NCBI GenBank assembly: GCA_015067385.1
Contig: SVMP01000046.1
Span: 1 to 13,274 of the forward strand
DNA from: Oscillospiraceae bacterium
Lineage (GTDB): Bacteria; Bacillota; Clostridia; Oscillospirales; UBA644
DNA length: 13,274 nucleotides
Reading direction: 5' to 3'
Part shown: positions 8,304 to 13,274 of the stretch, in pieces
Layout: every line of letters begins with the position of its first letter
Numbering within the stretch: position 1 is the stretch's first letter
The notes under the pieces: model-generated
Told to the model about the DNA's origin: nothing
Database searches by the model: none
Seen by the model: the letters and a program-made list of their open reading frames with translations, nothing else
Program-made: the position numbers and the translations under genes

Positions 8304-8307
8304 GGAG
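8304..8307 (+). promoter_or_regulatory. Ribosome binding site deciding the deoC-like start
   Basis: GGAG lies eight bases before the ATG at 8316. An earlier in-frame ATG at 8298 overlaps the glgB stop (ATGA) but has only an A-rich stretch in front of it, so 8316 is preferred. Use of 8298 would add six residues. Confidence 0.65.
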
Positions 8308-8315
8308 TTAAAAAA

Positions 8316-9014
8316 ATGGATGTTAGTTCTATAGCAAGAATGATAGATATCAGTTCTGTCAAAGCGGAGTCTACGGTCACCGAGATAACGCGTATGGTGG
8401 AAGTCGCTAAACATTTCCGATTTATCTGTTCTTTTGCAATGCCGAGTTTTACAAAAAGGCTCGTAGATATGCTTTCTACCGAAAATGATATTTTAGTCGG
8501 CGGCGTTGTCGGTTTTCCGTCTGGAACAGATACGACTTCTGTAAAGGTTGCAACCGCAAAAGAAATGATGGCAGCAGGCGTTGACGAACTCGACATGGTC
8601 ATCAATGTAGGCGCACTCAAAAGCGGTCTTTACGATGAGGTATATAACGATATCCATTCCGTTGTTCAGACAGCGAACGGTATGCCCGTTAAATGTATCC
8701 TTGAGATCGCGCATCTTACGGATGATGAGATCAGACGCGGTTCCGAACTCGCTGTTCGCGCAGGTGTTACGTACGTTAAAACCGGTACAGGCTGGGCATC
8801 AAAGCCCACCACTGTCGAAACAATAAAGATAATCAAGTCCGAAATAGGAGATTCCGCTAAAATTAAAGCCGCAGGCGGTGTAAGAACGCTCGACACTCTC
8901 CTTGAAATGGTCGATGCAGGTGCTTCGCGTTTCGGTATAGGTACTAATAGTGCCATCTCAATTATGAAAGAGGCGTATGTAAAATACGGCAAAGGATGGG
9001 ATTTTGAGGTATAG
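8316..9014 (+). CDS. DeoC-family (deoxyribose-phosphate aldolase-like) class I aldolase
   Basis: The 232-residue TIM-barrel protein has the Schiff-base aldolase triad of the family: Asp93 in Glu-Leu-Asp-Met-Val-Ile-Asn-Val-Gly, Lys155 in Val-Lys-Thr-Gly-Thr-Gly (the imine-forming lysine), and Lys184 in Lys-Ala-Ala-Gly-Gly-Val-Arg-Thr. The spacing matches Asp102/Lys167/Lys201 of the E. coli enzyme. The known reaction is cleavage of 2-deoxyribose 5-phosphate to glyceraldehyde 3-phosphate and acetaldehyde. Two places differ from typical DeoC: the N-terminal Asp-His-Thr is Asp-Ile-Ser, and the C-terminal phosphate-binding loop reads Arg-Phe-Gly-Ile-Gly-Thr-Asn-Ser (205-212), apparently two residues longer. 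A different sugar phosphate is possible. The stop is three bases from the kinase start, and no nucleoside phosphorylase or phosphopentomutase gene is present. The deoC symbol is withheld because of the divergence. Confidence 0.88.
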   Translation: MDVSSIARMIDISSVKAESTVTEITRMVEVAKHFRFICSFAMPSFTKRLVDMLSTENDILVGGVVGFPSGTDTTSVKVATAKEMMAAGVDELDMVINVGALKSGLYDEVYNDIHSVVQTANGMPVKCILEIAHLTDDEIRRGSELAVRAGVTYVKTGTGWASKPTTVETIKIIKSEIGDSAKIKAAGGVRTLDTLLEMVDAGASRFGIGTNSAISIMKEAYVKYGKGWDFEV

Positions 9015-9017
9015 ACC

Positions 9018-10547
9018 ATGAAATACGTAATCGCATACGACCTTGGTACGGGTGGTATAAAAACAAGCATTTTCGGAGAAGACGGTATCTCCAAAGGCTT
9101 CAGTTTTCTCCCATATGATACAAGCTTTCCGAAAGAAGGTTTCAGAGAACAACGTCCCGATACTTGGTGGGATGCCGTTAAGACAACGACCTCTACTGTT
9201 CTTCTCGAAACGGGGATCGATCCGAATCAAATCGTTTCTCTTGCTGTTTCGGGACACAGCCTCGGAGCTCTGCCCATAGGTTATAACGGTCAACTGCTTT
9301 GCGAATATGTTCCTATATGGAATGACTCAAGAGCAAAAGCTCAGGCAGAAGCTTTCTTTGAAAAAACATCGGAAGACGAGTGGTATCTCTCGACAGGCAA
9401 CGGTTTTCCGCCTGAACTGTACAGCCTTTTTAAGATTCTTTGGTATAAAGACAACATGCCCGAGGTCTATGAAAATACCGATAAATTTATCGGCACAAAA
9501 GACTACATAAATTATAAAATGACGGGTGTACTCGCAACGGACAGAAGCTATGCGTCTGGTTGCGGTGTGTTCTCTCTGAAAGATAATCGATATAACGAAA
9601 AATATATTGATATCAGCGGCATAGACAGAAATAAATTGCCGGATATTTTAAACAGTACCGATATTGTCGGCAATATTCTTCCTGAAGTCGCCGAGGAATT
9701 GGGGCTGTCGGGCGAAACTCTCGTTTGTGCCGGCGGTGTTGACAATGCGTGCATGGCTCTCGGCGCAGGTTGTACGGATGACGGCGATGTTTATACAAGT
9801 CTCGGTACCTCCGCGTGGATTGCCGTTTGCGACCGTGTACCCGTAGTGGATACTGAAAACCGACCATATGTCTTCGCCCATTGTTTACCTGATAAATATG
9901 TTTCCGCTGTCGCTATTTTTTCCGCAGGTAACAGTCTGCGATGGGTTCGAGATAAATTCTTCGCCGATTTTTACTCGGCAGAGCTCGCCGGCGGCGCACC
10001 AAGCTATAAAGAGATTGACAGTCTTGCAGAAAATTCTCCTGCAGGCTCAAATAAGGTGTTTTTTATTCCCACGCTTGCAGGCGGAAGCTCTCTTGATAAG
10101 AGCGCCGATGCCAAAGGTTGTTATTTCGGTCTTGACTTGATGCACACTCGCTCCGATATCGCAAGAGCCACACTCGAAGGGATAGCGTTAAATCTTCGTG
10201 TCGCCCTCGATGTTCTAAAAAAGTACGTTACTGTCGGTGAAAATATGCTCATTGTCGGCGGCGGCTCGAAAAGTCCTCTTTGGAGACAGATCTTTGCCGA
10301 TGTCTATGAAATGAATATCGCCACAGCGCGCGTCGGTCAGGATGCAGGAAGCTTCGGTGCTGCTGCTGTTGCCGCTGTCGGCGCAGGTGTCTGGACCGAT
10401 TTCGAGAAGATCAAATCTATTGTCAATGATGAAAAACTGACGGTTCCTTCTGAAGAACTTTCGTCTTTTTACAACTCTCTTATCCCATCTTTCAGGAAAT
10501 TGCTCGATATAAGCTCCGATGTGGGTGACCTTCTTAAAAATATATGA
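9018..10547 (+). CDS. FGGY-family carbohydrate kinase (xylulokinase-like)
   Basis: The enzyme should transfer phosphate from ATP to a sugar, ketose or polyol in the cytoplasm. The 509-residue length is normal for FGGY kinases. The N-terminal actin-like domain opens with Asp-Leu-Gly-Thr-Gly-Gly-Ile-Lys (8-15, phosphate-1 loop). A Ser-Gly-His-Ser segment follows, then Pro-Ile-Trp-Asn-Asp-Ser-Arg, typical of the sugar-binding cleft. Asp242 in Gly-Gly-Val-Asp-Asn aligns with the catalytic base of xylulokinases. The C-terminal domain carries Ser-Leu-Gly-Thr-Ser and Val-Gly-Gly-Gly-Ser-Lys-Ser-Pro-Leu-Trp, the adenosine-binding signature. GAGG at 9006-9009 lies inside the end of the aldolase gene and eight bases before the ATG. 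FGGY substrates cannot be called from sequence alone: xylulose, rhamnulose, fuculose and others are possible. Pairing with a DeoC-like aldolase suggests its product is that enzyme's substrate (inference). Confidence 0.92.
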   Translation: MKYVIAYDLGTGGIKTSIFGEDGISKGFSFLPYDTSFPKEGFREQRPDTWWDAVKTTTSTVLLETGIDPNQIVSLAVSGHSLGALPIGYNGQLLCEYVPIWNDSRAKAQAEAFFEKTSEDEWYLSTGNGFPPELYSLFKILWYKDNMPEVYENTDKFIGTKDYINYKMTGVLATDRSYASGCGVFSLKDNRYNEKYIDISGIDRNKLPDILNSTDIVGNILPEVAEELGLSGETLVCAGGVDNACMALGAGCTDDGDVYTSLGTSAWIAVCDRVPVVDTENRPYVFAHCLPDKYVSAVAIFSAGNSLRWVRDKFFADFYSAELAGGAPSYKEIDSLAENSPAGSNKVFFIPTLAGGSSLDKSADAKGCYFGLDLMHTRSDIARATLEGIALNLRVALDVLKKYVTVGENMLIVGGGSKSPLWRQIFADVYEMNIATARVGQDAGSFGAAAVAAVGAGVWTDFEKIKSIVNDEKLTVPSEELSSFYNSLIPSFRKLLDISSDVGDLLKNI

Positions 10548-10551
10548 GGAG
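10547..10551 (+). promoter_or_regulatory. Ribosome binding site for the Fe-alcohol dehydrogenase gene
   Basis: AGGAG begins on the last base of the kinase stop codon (TGA 10545-10547) and lies nine bases before the ATG at 10561. The in-frame ATGs at 10519 and 10552 are respectively inside the kinase gene without a site and directly against the AGGAG, so 10561 is chosen. The arrangement suggests coupled translation. Confidence 0.8.
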
Positions 10552-10560
10552 ATGCTTATT

Positions 10561-11751
10561 ATGAATAATTTTGAGTTTTATAATCCCGTTAAACTGGTTT
10601 TCGGTAACGGTGAATCCGAAAAAATAGGTGTTTACGCCAAAGGTATCGGAACATGCGCGCTTATTGTGTCGTATTCAAATGTTGATTTCTACGGAGATCT
10701 CTTTGAAAAAATAGCAAGATTCCTTTCCGCTGAGGGTATCGAAAGTCATACATTCTTCGGTGCGACCGCAAACCCCAAAATAAGCGAAGCTATAGCCGGC
10801 GTTGAAAAGGCAAAAGCTGTTGGCGCAGATATGCTTATCGGCGTAGGCGGCGGCAGTGTTATGGACCTTACAAAGATAATCGCGGCAGGCGTCAAGTACC
10901 CTCATGATATAAGAAAAATGATCAAGTTCAGCCATTCTTCCGATGTACAGATCGCTCCCACGGAAGCTCTCCCCATGATAATGATTCCGACCCTTCCTGC
11001 TACTGCGAGTGAAATGAATCCCACAGCTGTTATTACTGACGATGAAACGCTTCGCAAAAGCTACGTATGGGAACCGGCGTGCCTTTATCCTAAGGTTTCT
11101 ATCCTTGACCCGTACCTTACCCTTACTCTTCCTGCTTATCAGACGGCTTCGGGTGCTATCGACTCTATCAGCCACGCTGTTGAACCGTTTTTTTTCAGCG
11201 ATGAAGCGACTTACGGTAACATTGATCTTCAATCCAATATGCAGCTTGGCGTTGTCAAAACGATATACGATAATCTTCCTAAAGTTCTCGCCGATCCCAA
11301 CAATATCGAGCTTCGCTCCGTAATGCAGTTCTCTGCGACTGTTGCGCTTAACGGTTGGCTCACTTGCGGTGTTCAGGGTTGGACTCCCATGCATCAGATG
11401 GGTCACGTCCTTTCTTCTCATTATAAAGCTACTCACGGTGCAACTCTTGCGACTATGATGCTTGCATGGATGAGATATTTTGCGACCCGTAAACAGAACG
11501 AGCGTTTCGTTGCATTTGCGAAGGCTATGTGGGGTACGGACGATCTTCTAAAAGCCGCAGATATTTTTGAGGAATATATCAAAGCTGCAGGTGTCGAAAC
11601 AAGAATTTCTCAGTTTGGTTGCACCGAAGCAAGCCTCGAAGAACTTACGAATGGTGTTGTCGAGGTATCGTTCTCCTCTGACGGAACTCTCGCAAGCATT
11701 CCTCCCATTATTCGTGATGAGGCTTACGCTATCTATAAGCTCGCCCTTTAG
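10561..11751 (+). CDS. Iron-type (group III) alcohol dehydrogenase, BdhA/YqhD-like
   Basis: This 396-residue cytoplasmic enzyme should interconvert an aldehyde and an alcohol with NAD(P)H. The N-terminal dinucleotide domain shows Gly-Gly-Gly-Ser-Val-Met-Asp (96-102), the family's pyrophosphate-binding motif, and Thr-Leu-Pro-Ala-Thr-Ala-Ser-Glu-Met. The metal ligands expected in the C-terminal helical domain are all present: Asp201 and His205 in Asp-Ser-Ile-Ser-His, His278 in Met-His-Gln-Met-Gly-His, and His292 in Thr-His-Gly-Ala-Thr-Leu. Their spacing fits the Asp194/His198/His267/His281 set of YqhD. Length is normal. It sits between the kinase and the radical-enzyme pair, so its likely job is to reduce the short aldehyde made by the aldolase, or an aldehyde produced by the radical enzyme, and recycle NAD(P)H (inference). 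Lactaldehyde reductase, butanol dehydrogenase or a 3-hydroxypropionate-type dehydrogenase are possible roles. Confidence 0.93.
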   Translation: MNNFEFYNPVKLVFGNGESEKIGVYAKGIGTCALIVSYSNVDFYGDLFEKIARFLSAEGIESHTFFGATANPKISEAIAGVEKAKAVGADMLIGVGGGSVMDLTKIIAAGVKYPHDIRKMIKFSHSSDVQIAPTEALPMIMIPTLPATASEMNPTAVITDDETLRKSYVWEPACLYPKVSILDPYLTLTLPAYQTASGAIDSISHAVEPFFFSDEATYGNIDLQSNMQLGVVKTIYDNLPKVLADPNNIELRSVMQFSATVALNGWLTCGVQGWTPMHQMGHVLSSHYKATHGATLATMMLAWMRYFATRKQNERFVAFAKAMWGTDDLLKAADIFEEYIKAAGVETRISQFGCTEASLEELTNGVVEVSFSSDGTLASIPPIIRDEAYAIYKLAL

Positions 11752-11754
11752 GAG
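11750..11754 (+). promoter_or_regulatory. Ribosome binding site supporting a TTG start
   Basis: AGGAG overlaps the last two bases of the dehydrogenase stop (TAG 11749-11751) and lies eight bases before the TTG at 11763. No in-frame ATG is near; the ATG at 11756 runs into a stop after three codons. Confidence 0.8.
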
Positions 11755-11762
11755 ATGATTTT

Positions 11763-12590
11763 TTGAACGGCTTGATTTTTGATATTCAACGGTTTTCCGT
11801 TCACGACGGTCCCGGAATAAGAACAACAGTTTTCATGAAAGGCTGTCCGCTTCGCTGTAAATGGTGTCATAATCCCGAAGGGCTGATTTCGCAAAAACAA
11901 TTTCAGTTTTTCGATGAAAAGTGCATCGGTTGCGGTTTGTGCGGAAAACGCGAAAGCTTTTCAGATGCCGAAAAATGTCCTGCGGAAGCATTGAAAGTAT
12001 GCGGACGTGAAATAGATGAAGATGAACTTGTTTCGGAGATATTGAAAGACAGGATTTTTTATTCCGATAACGGCGGTGTTACTTTTTCGGGCGGGGAGTG
12101 TATGCTTCAGGCTGATTTTGTGGCTTCTGTTTTAACAAGAGCCAAAGCAATGGGGCTTCATACCGCAATCGACACTTCCGGTTACGTTCCTTGGGCATCA
12201 TTTGAAAAGACTCTTGATTGCTGTGAGCTTTATCTTTATGATATTAAATGTTTTACTCCGTCTGTTCATAAAGAATATACAGGCGTGGATAATATGTTAA
12301 TAATAGATAATATCAAACGTCTTTCCGAAGCAGGTAAATCTATCTGGATTCGTGTTCCCGTTATCCCGGACTTCAACAATAATGAAGATGAAATGACGGC
12401 GATAGCTGAACTTGTTGCATCGCTAAAGACTGTTGAGCAAGTCACACTGATGCCGTATCACACACTCGGCGCAAGTAAGTATAGAACTCTCGGATTGGAA
12501 TATCCGTACGATACTAACAAAAAAATAACGGAAGAAGAAATGGATTCTTTCCGTAAAATATTTATAAAAAGAAATATTACATTGGCTTAA
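11763..12590 (+). CDS. Glycyl radical enzyme activating enzyme (PflA-like radical SAM protein)
   Basis: This 275-residue radical SAM protein should use a [4Fe-4S] cluster and S-adenosylmethionine to place a glycyl radical on the enzyme encoded next to it. The N-terminus has the activase hallmark Gln-Arg-Phe-Ser-Val-His-Asp-Gly-Pro-Gly-Ile-Arg-Thr (9-21). The SAM cluster cysteines are Cys28, Cys32 and Cys35 in the CxxxCxxC motif, followed by His-Asn-Pro-Glu, and Ser-Gly-Gly-Glu binds SAM. Between them lies a ferredoxin-like insert with Cys54, Cys57, Cys60 and Cys72. This is enough for one extra cluster; many activases of dehydratases or lyases carry two, while PflA has none. Translation starts at a TTG, supported by AGGAG eight bases upstream and by the conserved residues starting a few codons later. 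The partner gene begins 24 bases after its stop. Confidence 0.95.
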   Translation: MNGLIFDIQRFSVHDGPGIRTTVFMKGCPLRCKWCHNPEGLISQKQFQFFDEKCIGCGLCGKRESFSDAEKCPAEALKVCGREIDEDELVSEILKDRIFYSDNGGVTFSGGECMLQADFVASVLTRAKAMGLHTAIDTSGYVPWASFEKTLDCCELYLYDIKCFTPSVHKEYTGVDNMLIIDNIKRLSEAGKSIWIRVPVIPDFNNNEDEMTAIAELVASLKTVEQVTLMPYHTLGASKYRTLGLEYPYDTNKKITEEEMDSFRKIFIKRNITLA

Positions 12591-12614
12591 TCTATTTGAA
12601 AGGGATCAAAAGCT

Positions 12615-13274
12615 ATGACAAGAACAGAATTTTTAAAAGAACAGACTCTTTCCGGCGCTAACAAGTGCCGACGTACACCTATACCCAAAATATCGGTTGC
12701 GAACGATGCTCCGAGTATTGCTGAAAGAAAAGCGCTTGGTTTAAAGAAAATATTTGATACCATGCCTGTTTATATCGGACAGAAAGAACTTATTGTTGGT
12801 ACGAGAACGTTCTTTAATCCGAACAAAGGTAACGAAGACGGTCACGATATCTTTGATTATGGTCTTTGGGGGGGGTATGAATACATAAACGAAAAAGATA
12901 TCGAGCTTTTCGGTTGCAACCAACAGTTTACAAATAAGACTCATATAACTCCCGATCTCGGTATTATTCTCAAACAAGGTATTGACGGGATAATCAACAG
13001 TGCAGAAGAAAAGAAAAAAGATCCGTCTCTTCATTCAGTAAATCTTGATTTTCTGTCAAGCGTTATTATTGCTTACAGCGGTCTTAAAAACCTTATTCTA
13101 CGTTATGCAGATGAAGCTCTTCTTCTTTCCGAGACAGCAGAAGGTTCGGATAAAACAGAGCTTTTGGAGATCGCTCGTATTTGTAAAAAAATAAGCGGAG
13201 AACCTGCAGAAACTTTCCATGAAGCTGTTCAGCTCCTTTGGTTTGCACATCTCGGCACTATTATTGAAAGCTTT
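12615..13274 (+). CDS. Glycyl radical enzyme (pyruvate formate-lyase-like), N-terminal part; runs off the window
   Basis: An open frame of 220 codons runs from the ATG at 12615 to the last base without a stop, so the gene continues outside. AAAGGG at 12599-12604 lies ten bases upstream. The segment Lys-Ile-Ser-Gly-Glu-Pro-Ala-Glu-Thr-Phe-His-Glu-Ala-Val-Gln-Leu-Leu-Trp-Phe (about 195-213) is the typical PFL-like domain motif Pro-Ala-x-Thr-Phe-His-Glu-Ala, and Asn-Lys-Thr-His-Ile-Thr-Pro-Asp (about 108-115) corresponds to the family's Gly-His-x-x-Pro-Asp region. Glycyl radical enzymes are usually about 750-850 residues, so roughly a quarter to a third is visible. The active-site Cys/Glu and the C-terminal glycyl loop are not. 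The class (diol dehydratase, sulfite lyase, amine lyase, other) cannot be decided. There is no long N-terminal extension of the kind that targets such enzymes to microcompartments. Confidence 0.9.
   Translation, partial: MTRTEFLKEQTLSGANKCRRTPIPKISVANDAPSIAERKALGLKKIFDTMPVYIGQKELIVGTRTFFNPNKGNEDGHDIFDYGLWGGYEYINEKDIELFGCNQQFTNKTHITPDLGIILKQGIDGIINSAEEKKKDPSLHSVNLDFLSSVIIAYSGLKNLILRYADEALLLSETAEGSDKTELLEIARICKKISGEPAETFHEAVQLLWFAHLGTIIESF

Noticed and set aside
8316..10547. AI-2 processing pair (LsrF aldolase/thiolase and LsrK kinase)
   Set aside because: The aldolase has DeoC-type signatures and length rather than those of the longer LsrF, and no lsr transport or regulator gene is visible.
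10675..11436. A 253-codon minus-strand open frame opposite the alcohol dehydrogenase gene
   Set aside because: The plus strand encodes a complete Fe-ADH with all metal ligands; the reverse translation is Arg/Ser/Lys-rich with no family features.
8316..13274. Glycyl-radical bacterial microcompartment locus
   Set aside because: No shell protein or aldehyde dehydrogenase gene is in the window, and the radical enzyme has no long N-terminal targeting extension; the genes may still lie beyond the edge.

Overview
The window looks like a piece of the chromosome of a low-to-moderate-GC, Gram-positive-type strict anaerobe, most likely a gut or rumen Clostridia member. This is an inference from AGGAG-type ribosome binding sites, two near-consensus vegetative promoters, rho-independent hairpins with T tracts, a glycyl radical enzyme with its activase (oxygen-sensitive chemistry) and a dense set of carbohydrate-active enzymes. 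All genes are on the + strand. No tRNA, rRNA, insertion sequence, CRISPR array or phage gene was seen.

Layout. (1) Bases 1-2171 are the 3' part of a gene whose start lies upstream. Its visible product is an unrecognised N-terminal region followed by two LamG-like repeats around a chitobiase-C-terminal-like module, and a hairpin terminator follows. (2) A TTGACA-17-TATAAT promoter drives a single-gene unit encoding a GH36-like (clan GH-D) alpha-galactosidase-family protein with altered active-site motifs, closed by a strong terminator. (3) A second promoter (TTGAAA-17-TATAAT) starts what appears to be one long operon to the window's right edge: an unassigned alpha/alpha-barrel-type protein, a GH13 glycogen branching enzyme (glgB), a DeoC-family aldolase, an FGGY carbohydrate kinase, an iron-type alcohol dehydrogenase, a radical-SAM glycyl-radical-enzyme activase and the N-terminal third or so of the glycyl radical enzyme itself. 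From glgB onward the genes are separated by about 25 bases or less, with no terminator visible.

How the genes may work together (inference). The GH36-like protein and the alpha/alpha-barrel protein could release or trim a sugar. The FGGY kinase would phosphorylate a sugar or ketose, the DeoC-like aldolase would split the phosphate into a triose phosphate and a short aldehyde, the Fe-ADH would reduce the aldehyde to an alcohol or diol, and the glycyl radical enzyme, switched on by its activase, would eliminate water or another group from that product. This resembles the logic of deoxysugar fermentation through 1,2-propanediol, but the aldolase is of the DeoC type, not the usual class II fuculose/rhamnulose type, and no microcompartment genes are visible. 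The combination is the most interesting feature of the window. The substrate cannot be fixed from the sequence here, because the radical enzyme's active-site region lies beyond the edge and no transporter or regulator is present.
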